DNA of 64,000 bases from Promethearchaeota archaeon (GTDB lineage: Archaea > Asgardarchaeota > Lokiarchaeia > Sigynarchaeales > SOKP01). Of this stretch, positions 48,259-56,967 are shown piece after piece (positions within the stretch are counted from its first letter, which is position 1; every line of letters begins with the position of its first letter). Both the position numbers and the translations under genes were made by a program. The notes under the pieces were generated by a model. That model saw only the letters and a program-made list of their open reading frames with translations, was not told the DNA's origin and searched no databases. The stretch spans positions 1-64,000 of the forward strand of contig JAHLWT010000274.1 in the NCBI GenBank assembly GCA_019057775.1, in the 5' to 3' direction.

Positions 48259-48984
48259 TTACAATATTTCAATAAACGAGAGGAGCTCTAACTTGTCCAA
48301 ACTATTTATTATTTTCTGAATCTCTTTCTCGGGTCGACCACTCTCCTCAGCAATCTCAGAAACCGTATGAAACCCATCCGCTAAGTGAGCAATTTTGTAT
48401 TCTTGTTTGTTCATGAACCCCTGCATGATTACCTGCTTAGGAAGGCGCTTGGCAGTCCATTCCGGCTTCTTGTTCGTCGCAACTCGGAGATCCTCCTCAG
48501 ATAACACCAGACCCTTCTTTGCAATCTTTTTCTGGGATTTTAGAAAGTCTTTCTTGAATATCTTTAATATAGGAAGCTTTAGCTGGATCTCTGCCAGTTT
48601 GCCGCCATCTAAGACATCGTCAATAATCTTCTCAAAATCTCGAAAAATCCGCACATCTCCTGACCAATCCGCAATTGTCTCACCGAATTTATCGACGAAT
48701 TTGTCTATTATTTCGGTCAGGGCTCCATGAGTAATCTTCGCATCATCATTCTTGTCAGCCGCAGCTGTGATTAATACTCCCTCCTTAAAGACCAACAACA
48801 GGTAAAAAATCTGCATGTCAATAACCTTGAGTTCACCGGAACCCTTCGAGAACTCAACCGAAAAGTCTTTAAGGGCTGTGAGAAAACCACTCACTAAATC
48901 CTGATTGAATTCTATACTCCCATACTTCCTATGTATTAGACAGATGCCCGTATTTTGGTGTATGAGGTACACATTATGTAACAA
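48259..48984 (-). CDS. Longin-like domain protein with C-terminal winged helix
   Basis: 241 residues. The first 120 have the longin/profilin-like strand-helix pattern (VYLIHQNTGICLIHRKYG ... LVSGFLTALKDFSVEF ... FYLLLVFKEGVLITAAAD ... TEIIDKFVDKFG), as in SNARE and adaptor subunits and many Asgard proteins. A charged linker leads to a C-terminal winged helix (AHLADGFHTVSEIAEESGRPEKEI). GC content is about 45-50 percent, well above its neighbours. Role unknown; longin domains commonly bind small GTPases. Confidence 0.75.
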   Translation of the reverse strand: MLHNVYLIHQNTGICLIHRKYGSIEFNQDLVSGFLTALKDFSVEFSKGSGELKVIDMQIFYLLLVFKEGVLITAAADKNDDAKITHGALTEIIDKFVDKFGETIADWSGDVRIFRDFEKIIDDVLDGGKLAEIQLKLPILKIFKKDFLKSQKKIAKKGLVLSEEDLRVATNKKPEWTAKRLPKQVIMQGFMNKQEYKIAHLADGFHTVSEIAEESGRPEKEIQKIINSLDKLELLSFIEIL

Positions 48985-49180
48985 TTGTCCTTTTCCACCT
49001 CTTAATTTTATAAACTCAATATAATAATTTATTTATCTTAATTATAATTAAAGTAAAACTCCAAATATTTAAAATGAAGCTTTTTAGAATTTAGTCGTAA
49101 TATTTATTATTAAATCTCTAACCGCTCTTTTTTCACCCAACATTCTGTTACCATCATAAATATTGGAGAATGGAATTTTG

Positions 49181-49206
49181 TTATTTGACTTCTTTAAGTC
49201 AAATAA
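49181..49206 (-). terminator. Perfect hairpin after the GH2 gene
   Basis: TTATTTGACTT and its exact complement around a 4-base loop, 16 bases past the stop of the leftward GH2 gene. It could end or protect that transcript; archaea do not generally need hairpins for termination, so a regulatory site is also possible. Confidence 0.45.
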
Positions 49207-49222
49207 TTGTAATTCATAAATA

Positions 49223-51802
49223 TTAATTTATAAGATCATAGAGTGAATTTAATTTGACAGAATCTATAATTTTATTATAAGAAAGATTCTGATCTAAGAT
49301 CTTGATAACATTTAATGTAATCAAACGAGTTTCTCCAGGCTCCAGAGAGATAAAGTTGTCAGATGCTATGAAATCTATAGCATCTGATTCAATAAACACA
49401 TATAATGCCATATTTTTTGTACTTATATTTAATTCAATACTGATCTGGTTATTATTTCCCTTATAAATTTCTTTTGAATTAATAGATAATTCTGGATCTG
49501 CTAAAAAAAAGTATTTTGGCGCTTCAAACAGATGAAATCCGTGAAAAATTATTTTCTCTTGTTTATTCTTATCTTTTAACTTGAATAATGTGATATTATT
49601 TTGTTTTTGAGTTTTATTCTTATTGATAAGATTAGTGTCACTAGAATCAACCTTAAAGGAAATACATGAGCTTATTTTGAAATTTTTCTCTCCATTCATG
49701 AGCATTGTACCTTCAGAGTTAAGAATCTTCCATTCAAGCTTCAATTCTTGTGGCTCTTTTAAATCGTTTGTAACCCAAAATTCGATTTTATCATCTTCTT
49801 CTCTTATACTGACGAAGAGAGGTTGGTAAAATCGTTTAGCAAAATAATGAAGGGCTTTCCATCGCCCAAAATAATCAACAGAGGACCAACTCGCTACTGG
49901 CCAACAGTCATTTAATTGCCAGTAAAGTGTTCCCATACAATGATTCTCATTTCGATTTTGGCGCCAATGGGCTACACCATATTCAATGGCTTCAGCTTGT
50001 GTAATTTGGGATAAAATAACTTGATGTTCGAATTTTTGAGGTATTGAAAATCTCTTTTCCATATAATCCATGATCTTTTTATTCCCCGCTGAATTTTTCT
50101 GATGATTTTCCATAATAGGCGAATAAAAATCAAATTGATTCCGGGTACAAAACTCACTGAGTGTTTTACTTGAGGGAAAAGATTCAAAACCAAATTCAGA
50201 CATGAACCGAGAGTTAAATTCTCGATAAGCAGTGAAAGGTTTACCTCCGTGCCACACCGACCAAAAATGAGAATCTCCAAAATCTGGTGAATTTGAGTCG
50301 GTTTTTCCTAATTTCTTTCCAACGAAACCGTTGGATGGTGAGCTTGGCCAATAAGGGTGAACTAGGTCATATTTTTTAATCAAATGAGGAATAATTTGTT
50401 CAAAAATCTCGTTGTATCTACTCTCAAATTTAGATTTAATATCTTTATTCTTAAATCTGGGATTTTTATCTAATAAATAATTCCATAGCCATTCAATCTC
50501 ATTATTCCCACACCATAAAGCTAAACTTGGATGAGATCTCAATCTTTTTATATTTTGGATTACTTCCTCCTTAATATTTTCAATAAATTCATCGTAAAAA
50601 TGATACAATGCACAAGCGAATGGAAAATCTTGCCATACTAGCAATCCTAATTCATCACATAGATCATAAAAGAGATCATCCTCATATATTCCTCCACCCC
50701 AAACCCGTATCATGTTCATGTTTGCCATTTTAGCATAATTTAAATTCATCGAATATAACCCTAATCTTTTACCTCTTGGTATAAAGCTATCAATTGGAAT
50801 CCAATTTGCTCCCTTAGCAAAAATAGGGATTCCATTTAATTGAAAGAAAAAACTTTCTCCCCACTTATCGAATTCTCTTACTAAATGTATATCTCTTAAA
50901 CCAATCTTTTGGACTACTGAATCTATGATATCATCTTTTAAGATTGAGGTCTCAACCAGATAGAGATTGGGAACTCCAAGGTCATGCGTCCACCATAAAA
51001 GAGGATTTTCAACATCAATTTCTAATATCTCATTTTTGTTATTTAAAAGAACCTCCTTTAAAATGTAATCATTATCAGGTGTGGTTACCTTCACTGCGAG
51101 TTTATAAAATAATTTTGAAAGATCCTGTATCTCTGAGGTTAGTTCAACTTTTATAAATAATTTGACTGAAAAAAACTCTTTACTATAATTGAATACTGAA
51201 TACGGATAAACGGATGTAATTTTTATATCATCATATCCAACTATCTCAACAGATTTCCAAATTCCACTATCGGGTAATTTTGGTCCCCAATCCCAGCCAA
51301 AACTGTATTGAGCTTTCCTTAGATATGGAACTCCTGGAATAGCAGCATAACCTGTGTTTAAGTTAATGTCTCGTTTTTCCGCTTCTTCTTGTGCTTTCTT
51401 GGTCGGACTCTTGAATTTAATTATCAATTTATTGCCTGTATTCTGAAGCTTTGATTTAATATCAAACTCGTACCTGATAAACATATTTTCTGTAAGGCCA
51501 AGAATTTCGTCATTTAAATATATTTTAGTATGGGTATCCAATCCATAAAATTGTAAAATTATATTTTTATGATTTAAAAAACCATCTTCAATATCAAATT
51601 CTTTTTCATATACCCAATCTGAATCGTAAATCCAATTCATTTCATGTTCATTAACACCATAAAAAGGATCTTCAATAACTTCATTCTCCAACAAAGATTC
51701 AAAAATAGTACCAGGAACTATAGCAGGAATTTCAATTGGCTTTTCAGAATTATTTAATCTCCAAATTCCATCTAAAGAAATAGTCTCAACCTTTACAGTA
51801 AT
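49223..51802 (-). CDS. GH2 glycosidase, beta-mannosidase type; apparent AUU start
   Basis: Retaining exo-glycosidase. Seen are WDWGPKLPDSG, RVWGGGIYEDDLFYDLCDELGLLVWQDFPFACA in parts, the acid/base WCGNNE and nucleophile region FMSEFGFESFPS. No signal peptide. The first conventional start (TTG 51694) cuts into the fold: the upstream frame reads ISLDGIWRLNNSEKP ... PAIVPGTIFESLL, the expected N terminus. No ATG, GTG or TTG precedes this back to a stop. ATT at 51800-51802 lies 7 bases after GAGGT and gives 859 residues, a normal family length. Confidence 0.85.
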   Translation of the reverse strand: MTVKVETISLDGIWRLNNSEKPIEIPAIVPGTIFESLLENEVIEDPFYGVNEHEMNWIYDSDWVYEKEFDIEDGFLNHKNIILQFYGLDTHTKIYLNDEILGLTENMFIRYEFDIKSKLQNTGNKLIIKFKSPTKKAQEEAEKRDINLNTGYAAIPGVPYLRKAQYSFGWDWGPKLPDSGIWKSVEIVGYDDIKITSVYPYSVFNYSKEFFSVKLFIKVELTSEIQDLSKLFYKLAVKVTTPDNDYILKEVLLNNKNEILEIDVENPLLWWTHDLGVPNLYLVETSILKDDIIDSVVQKIGLRDIHLVREFDKWGESFFFQLNGIPIFAKGANWIPIDSFIPRGKRLGLYSMNLNYAKMANMNMIRVWGGGIYEDDLFYDLCDELGLLVWQDFPFACALYHFYDEFIENIKEEVIQNIKRLRSHPSLALWCGNNEIEWLWNYLLDKNPRFKNKDIKSKFESRYNEIFEQIIPHLIKKYDLVHPYWPSSPSNGFVGKKLGKTDSNSPDFGDSHFWSVWHGGKPFTAYREFNSRFMSEFGFESFPSSKTLSEFCTRNQFDFYSPIMENHQKNSAGNKKIMDYMEKRFSIPQKFEHQVILSQITQAEAIEYGVAHWRQNRNENHCMGTLYWQLNDCWPVASWSSVDYFGRWKALHYFAKRFYQPLFVSIREEDDKIEFWVTNDLKEPQELKLEWKILNSEGTMLMNGEKNFKISSCISFKVDSSDTNLINKNKTQKQNNITLFKLKDKNKQEKIIFHGFHLFEAPKYFFLADPELSINSKEIYKGNNNQISIELNISTKNMALYVFIESDAIDFIASDNFISLEPGETRLITLNVIKILDQNLSYNKIIDSVKLNSLYDLIN

Positions 51803-51809
51803 ATCAATA

Positions 51810-51814
51810 ACCTC
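51810..51814 (-). promoter_or_regulatory. Ribosome-binding site placing the GH2 start at AUU
   Basis: GAGGT on the minus strand, 7 bases before ATT ACT GTA in the GH2 frame. Confidence 0.55.
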
Positions 51815-51984
51815 AAGGAACTTTAATACTAATTAGTTAATTTTAGTTAAAAATGAAATAACTCTTAAATAAGTTTCATAAATAAAAAAATGAATCGAAG
51901 GAGGGCTACGAATCAATAAATCTTAAAAAAGTTGATATTAAGTAATATATTAGTTGAATCAGAGATAATTTAAGTGAAGTAAAA

Positions 51985-52299
51985 ATGAAATTTTATATCT
52001 TCTTTGTTACCGTTCCTAATATTGAAGAAGGAAAAAGGATCGCAAAAATATTGGTAGAAAATAAGCTCGCAGCATGTGTAAATATTATTCAAAAAATATT
52101 TTCGATTTATTGGTGGAAAGGAAAAATAGAAGAAGATGAAGAACACTTATTACTCATAAAAACTACTGATGAAAAGAAGGAATTATTAATTAAAGAAATT
52201 ATTAAAGTTCATCCCTATGATACTCCGGAATGCATTGGATTCAAAATCGATAGAGGCTCTGAAAAATATTTGAATTGGATTAAAAAAAATGTTGGTTAG
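51985..52299 (+). CDS. cutA: CutA1-type divalent-ion tolerance protein
   Basis: 104-residue trimeric ferredoxin-like protein. FFVTVPNIEEGKRIAKILVENKLAACVNI and HPYDTPECIGFKI are the two family signatures. Despite the name its function is unsettled. Confidence 0.95.
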   Translation: MKFYIFFVTVPNIEEGKRIAKILVENKLAACVNIIQKIFSIYWWKGKIEEDEEHLLLIKTTDEKKELLIKEIIKVHPYDTPECIGFKIDRGSEKYLNWIKKNVG

Positions 52300-52325
52300 G
52301 AATTACAATATCATATATTTAAATC

Positions 52326-53159
52326 ATGTTAAATGGCACATTTCGAATAGATTGGGTTTTCATTGATAGTGTTATCATTATTTTATTATTTCTCCTATTG
52401 TTTAGTGTGCGTATTTTCAAGAATACTCATCGTTGGCGCTCATCTTATTCTAATGAAGCCTTGAAGCGTTTACCATTTCCACAGTTGCTTGATAATGTAA
52501 AGAACCAATCATTTACGATTAAGAAATGTTTTTTAACAAGAAATAATTCAATAGAAAAAGAAAATGTTAAACCTGTAATCCTTATTCTTAGATCATATTA
52601 TAAAAGAAAATTACTTACAATACTAACAGAAGGCTTAAGCAGTTATGGTTTCAATGTTATTACACTTAGAATCAAAATGAATAAATCTTCCCTTAAAGGC
52701 AAATCCGATGAAATCATTACAGATCTTTTGAATACATCAATTTCATCCATCCTACTAAATTTCTTAAAAACAAAATTAATAATTAATCCAGAATATCTCA
52801 TATTAACTCATTCTAAATTCAAATTTTCTTTTAATTCATTATTATTAAATGAGAAGAACATTGGAATTCTTTCAATTAATCCAAAAGTTACTGAAAGAAA
52901 TATAAGAAGCTTTTTTGATTCCAACCCCAATTTTCATCATAATGATCACTTATTTACGATTTTCAGCAGAAAATCGATTTTTTCATTCAAAAATAAAAAC
53001 CTGAAGCGTTTTAAAAAAGCATTTACCAATTCAAAATTAGATACTGAGCAACTTAACACGTTTGATAGAGCTAAAAACTCATTTAAATACCATGAAACAC
53101 TTATATTAGGAATAATTATTGATATACTACAAAATAAATTAATGAATCCAAATACTTAG
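52326..53159 (+). CDS. Membrane-anchored protein, degenerate alpha/beta-hydrolase-like
   Basis: 277 residues. An N-terminal transmembrane helix (about 10-27) is followed by a basic stretch, so the bulk is probably cytosolic. The order of strands (PVILILRSYYKRKLLTILTEGLSSYGFNVITLRI, then EYLILTHSKFKFSFNSLLL) recalls an alpha/beta hydrolase whose GxSxG elbow has become THSKF; no catalytic triad is visible. Probably not an active esterase. Confidence 0.5.
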   Translation: MLNGTFRIDWVFIDSVIIILLFLLLFSVRIFKNTHRWRSSYSNEALKRLPFPQLLDNVKNQSFTIKKCFLTRNNSIEKENVKPVILILRSYYKRKLLTILTEGLSSYGFNVITLRIKMNKSSLKGKSDEIITDLLNTSISSILLNFLKTKLIINPEYLILTHSKFKFSFNSLLLNEKNIGILSINPKVTERNIRSFFDSNPNFHHNDHLFTIFSRKSIFSFKNKNLKRFKKAFTNSKLDTEQLNTFDRAKNSFKYHETLILGIIIDILQNKLMNPNT

Positions 53160-53168
53160 AGTTAATTC

Positions 53169-53876
53169 ATGAAGCATAGTATTGTTTTGAGAGAGCACAT
53201 TGAAAATATAGTTTACAATGAAAGCGACTGGCAGCTCTTAGAAGAAAAACGGAAGAGTGCAATTAAATTACTAGAAATTTTTGTTAAAGAAGGCTTTAAT
53301 CCGTTCGTTCATGGGAGTATAGCTCGTGGTGATGTACATGAAATGAGTGATATTGATATTATTTTTCTGCAAGAAATCCCTCCCTATCAAATAGAAATTA
53401 TTTTGAATAAGAATGGTTATAACTATTATTTTAAAGAAATTATAATGGCAACTCCTTCAGATTCAATAAAGTTATATATTCATCTTAGTGAATTAGAAAG
53501 TATTGCAATCCCTCTAACTAAATTGGATGCAAGTGTAACAGAATTCTATACTTTTGGTGGAAAAATTAATTACAATCAAATAAACTCAGGAATAAGGGTT
53601 GCGGGGATTGATAAAAGATTAGTATTAATTAAACCAACTTTGGAAGGTCATGAGGAAATATCAATTATCAATAATGAAGGAATGGTTGCTAAAGTTGTAG
53701 GAATTAGTATTAATACAGTAAATGAAAGGAAAAAAGTGCTCTTAAGAAGAGAAAAACATGGGAGAACTGGAGTATTTTTAAAAAGAGAAATTCAAATGAA
53801 TGAAACTACTGAAGAGGTATTAAAAAAATTAGCGAATCGAAAATCTATAGTGAGAAAAAAACTATTTAAAAGATGA
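53169..53876 (+). CDS. Archaeal nucleotidyltransferase-domain protein
   Basis: 235 residues. Polymerase-beta-type motif HGSIARGDVHEMSDIDIIF gives the Gly-Ser and the Asp-x-Asp metal site. A conserved GGKINYNQINSGIRVAGIDKRLVLIKPTLEGHEE block and a basic C terminus suggest an RNA or protein substrate. Its stop overlaps the radical SAM gene by 4 bases (ATGA), so the two are translationally coupled. Confidence 0.82.
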   Translation: MKHSIVLREHIENIVYNESDWQLLEEKRKSAIKLLEIFVKEGFNPFVHGSIARGDVHEMSDIDIIFLQEIPPYQIEIILNKNGYNYYFKEIIMATPSDSIKLYIHLSELESIAIPLTKLDASVTEFYTFGGKINYNQINSGIRVAGIDKRLVLIKPTLEGHEEISIINNEGMVAKVVGISINTVNERKKVLLRREKHGRTGVFLKREIQMNETTEEVLKKLANRKSIVRKKLFKR

Positions 53877-55039
53877 AAAAATTCGAAATTCTTGAATCAG
53901 AAGAAAAAACAAGTTATATAAGGGGAAGAGGTATTCCAAAAGGATGTAAATATTGTCTAAAAGGCACAAAAGCGGTACTTTTTTTAAATGGAATATGTCA
54001 AAACCCAGATCATTGTTCATGGTATTGTCCAATATCAGAGAAACGGAAAGGAAAAGGGATCACATTTGCCAATGAGATAGAGATCTCTACAAATTCAGAA
54101 TTACTGGATGAAATCAATAAAATTAATGCGAAAGGAATGAGTATTACTGGAGGAGAACCTCTATCTGAACTAAATTTTGAGAAAACTATTAGTTACATTA
54201 GATATATTAAAAATAAAAAAGGCAATAGATTTCATATACATCTCTACACTAATGGAATTAGTTTTAATGAAAAAATTGCTGAAAAATTAGCTAAGGAACG
54301 ATTAGATGAAATTAGATTTCACCCCCCGAAGGAAAAATGGACAAATGTTGAATTAGCTTTAAATAGAGGAATGAGTGTTGGTGCTGAAGTTCCAGTTATT
54401 CCAGAGAGCAACTATATACAAAATTTAAAGGAACTAATATTTTATATAGATAGTATTGGAGCAGATTTTATCAATCTAAATGAATTTGAATACTGTTTTC
54501 CAAATAGTCAATCTTTAAAAAACCGTGGATTTTATTTGAAAAATGGCTCAATTGCTTCGGTTCTTAAAAGTCGCGAATCTGCATTGTCTTTAATAAATGA
54601 AATAGGCCCAAAAGTGTCTATAAAAATTCAATTTTGCTCCATAAAGGCTAAAGATTATTATCAGTTAAGAAATAGATATATTCGGAGAGCAAAAAAAATA
54701 AAACTACCATTCGAAGTAGTAAACGAAGATGGTTTGCTAATTTTTGCACAAATTGAAGGGGAAATAAAAGCACTCAAAAGTTTCTACAATTTTCTTTTAA
54801 TCCAATTAAAAATTAATGAAGAATTAGTAAAATTTGACAAGAATAATATAAAATTACCGTTTTATATCGCAATCAATGAACACTTTTTGACTTTATTAGA
54901 AAATCATAAAATAAAAGGATATATTGTTGAAATGACGCCTTTTCGTATTCCCAAATATCAACAGGTGACAGAAAAAACCCCTATAAAACTATTTAAAAAA
55001 GAATTTGGGTTTAATGAAAATAGAAGAAGTAAATCATAA
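53873..55039 (+). CDS. Radical SAM protein
   Basis: 388 residues. The [4Fe-4S] motif is an expanded CQNPDHCSWYCPIS, preceded by another pair CKYC. MSITGGEPL is the SAM-binding GGE motif, and HLYTNG follows. The C-terminal third is not recognised. Not an NrdG or a PFL-activase by its motif spacing. Middle gene of a nucleotidyltransferase, radical SAM, GNAT operon with overlapping ends. Confidence 0.85.
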   Translation: MKKFEILESEEKTSYIRGRGIPKGCKYCLKGTKAVLFLNGICQNPDHCSWYCPISEKRKGKGITFANEIEISTNSELLDEINKINAKGMSITGGEPLSELNFEKTISYIRYIKNKKGNRFHIHLYTNGISFNEKIAEKLAKERLDEIRFHPPKEKWTNVELALNRGMSVGAEVPVIPESNYIQNLKELIFYIDSIGADFINLNEFEYCFPNSQSLKNRGFYLKNGSIASVLKSRESALSLINEIGPKVSIKIQFCSIKAKDYYQLRNRYIRRAKKIKLPFEVVNEDGLLIFAQIEGEIKALKSFYNFLLIQLKINEELVKFDKNNIKLPFYIAINEHFLTLLENHKIKGYIVEMTPFRIPKYQQVTEKTPIKLFKKEFGFNENRRSKS

Positions 55040-55472
55040 AGATTTAAAAAAGATTGTATCACTGGAGCGAGGAATGTTCAATGTAAATGCATTTTCTACA
55101 GATTTAATTAGAAAATTAATCGAAAAAAATTTATGCTTTTTGAAACTAGAATTAGGTAAAATTAAAAAAGATATAATTGGATTCATAATAGTTATAAAAG
55201 ATAGGGAAGATAGGGTAAATATCATTAATTTTTTAATCAAATCAGAGTTTCAAAATAGAGGATATGGTTCCTTTCTATTAAAAAAAACAATAGCAGAAAT
55301 AAAAAAACTAAAAGAAATTCAAAAAATAACACTTAACGTCCAAGAGAATAATTCTATTGCCATAAAATTGTATGAAAAATTTAATTTTAAAAAAAATCCT
55401 AAAATACTAGAAAATTATTATCAATCCAGTGAAAACGCGTATTTAATGGAACTAAATATTGATTCTGTATAA
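55014..55472 (+). CDS. GNAT acetyltransferase
   Basis: 152 residues. The acetyl-CoA loop is QNRGYGSFLLKK (R/Q-x-x-G-x-G), and NNSIAIKLYEKFNFKK is the RimI-like C-terminal motif. Starts inside the radical SAM gene (26-base overlap). Likely modifies a protein N terminus or a small molecule. Confidence 0.85.
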   Translation: MKIEEVNHKDLKKIVSLERGMFNVNAFSTDLIRKLIEKNLCFLKLELGKIKKDIIGFIIVIKDREDRVNIINFLIKSEFQNRGYGSFLLKKTIAEIKKLKEIQKITLNVQENNSIAIKLYEKFNFKKNPKILENYYQSSENAYLMELNIDSV

Positions 55473-55565
55473 ACTAAAACTTATAAATAAATTCTATTAT
55501 AATATCTGTAAAAATCAATTTAAATTATTTTAAACGAATTAAAAATTAGAAGTGTTGATTGAAAA

Positions 55566-55718
55566 ATGGCTCCAGCCGATAAAGAAATGCAAGAAGAAAT
55601 TAAGAAAGGAGTAACTCTCTCGAAAGTTGATGAGGCAGATTTAAAAGCAAGAGAAGACGAGAAAAAGAAACGTATGGAAGAACTAGAAAAAGTTAAAGAA
55701 GCTTTAGGAGAAAAGTAA
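55566..55718 (+). CDS. 50-residue WH2/beta-thymosin-like peptide
   Basis: A short ORF of 50 codons, highly charged and helical. Residues 7-24 (EMQEEIKKGVTLSKVDE) fit the actin-binding WH2 consensus LLxxIxxGxxLxxV: Met/Glu helix, I-K-K-G, then L-S-K-V. The remainder is a Lys/Glu helix. Beta-thymosins are the same size (about 43 residues) with one such motif. The match is to a short motif, so chance is a real alternative. It has its own AT-rich upstream region and stands between the GNAT gene and pelota. Confidence 0.6.
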   Translation: MAPADKEMQEEIKKGVTLSKVDEADLKAREDEKKKRMEELEKVKEALGEK

Positions 55719-55881
55719 TAATCCTGATGCTTTTAATCTTTTAATCAAGTAAATTCTTATCTTTTCTTATCTATTTTATTTTTATTTAAAATTTTGTCAA
55801 TAGCTAATTAAATTAATCTTAATTCTAACTAGAAATTAATGTTATTTAGGCAGAATAATTTATAGGAGTGAGTTTTAAGAT

Positions 55882-56955
55882 TTGAAAATTCTAAATTTTG
55901 ACTTAAAACACAGTAAAATTACGGTAAAAACCGAGAATCTTAATGACTTATGGACTCTTTATAATGTTATTAATGAGGGTGATAAAGTTACTTCGCTTAC
56001 AAAGAGAAGAGTAATTATAAAAGAAGGAACCAAGGGTGAACGTAAGCTAATGAAACTAAAATTGGGAGTAGAAAATGTGTCCTTCCATGAATTTTCAAAT
56101 CGATTAAGAATAAAAGGAAAAATTTTGGAAGGCCCTGATGATTACGTAAGTTTCGGGACTTATCACACCTTTAATATTGAACTTTCCAATAAAGTAACGA
56201 TTAATAAAGAAAAATGGTTAAATCATGAAATTCGACGATTAAAAGGCACATCAAAATTTGAGTCAAATTTTATCATTCTTATGATTGCAATTGAAACAGG
56301 ATTAGCAACTTTAGCACTTATTACTAATTTCAGTCATAAGAGAATTGCCACAATCAAAAAAAATATTCCCGGAAAAAGGTATAAACAAGGATATCGCAAC
56401 AAAGCCTTAACTGAATTTTATGAAGATATCAGAAATGTACTAGAAGAGAACCTTAAAAATGTGAAAGTTAATTTAATTATACTATGTGGGCCAGGGAATG
56501 CAAAGGATCAATTTTTAAATAGCATAAAAGATAAAGCTAATCTTGATTACATTAACAAAATAGAGACATACCATGCAAGCTCAGGGACTGAGAGCGCGAT
56601 TAGGGAAACTCTCAAATCTAAAAAATTAGCACGATTAAAAGGTAATGTAAAAATTTTACAAGAAACTGAGAAAATTGAGATGGTTATGACTCAATTCGCT
56701 GAAGATGCTGATCTTATTGTTATTGGCATTGATGAAGTTTCTAAAGCAGCAAACCAGGGGGCAGTAAAAACTTTATTACTAGCAGATACTCTAATTAGAG
56801 GAACTTCAAAGGAACATAAGTTAAAAATTGAAGAAATTATAACAAATGTAGAAAAATCCGGAGGAGAAATCGACATAATGAGCACCGAAAATATAACTGG
56901 AGAGCATCTGGTAAATTTAGGTTCAATAGTTGGCATATTACGTTATAAATTCTGA
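55882..56955 (+). CDS. pelA: Pelota/Dom34 ribosome rescue factor
   Basis: 357 residues, an eRF1 paralogue without the GGQ motif. The Sm-like N-terminal domain (LNDLWTLYNVINEGDKVTSLTKRRV) is diagnostic, followed by the central (ILCGPGNAKDQFLNSI) and C-terminal (DLIVIGIDEVSKAANQGAVKTLLLADTLIR) eRF1 domains. With aEF1A/ABCE1 it splits stalled ribosomes. Starts at TTG after GGAGTGAG. Confidence 0.95.
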   Translation: MKILNFDLKHSKITVKTENLNDLWTLYNVINEGDKVTSLTKRRVIIKEGTKGERKLMKLKLGVENVSFHEFSNRLRIKGKILEGPDDYVSFGTYHTFNIELSNKVTINKEKWLNHEIRRLKGTSKFESNFIILMIAIETGLATLALITNFSHKRIATIKKNIPGKRYKQGYRNKALTEFYEDIRNVLEENLKNVKVNLIILCGPGNAKDQFLNSIKDKANLDYINKIETYHASSGTESAIRETLKSKKLARLKGNVKILQETEKIEMVMTQFAEDADLIVIGIDEVSKAANQGAVKTLLLADTLIRGTSKEHKLKIEEIITNVEKSGGEIDIMSTENITGEHLVNLGSIVGILRYKF

Positions 56956-56967
56956 GAAAAAAAGAAA

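Noticed and set aside
52326..53159. Active alpha/beta hydrolase
   Set aside because: The nucleophile elbow is THSKF, and no catalytic Asp/His pair is evident.
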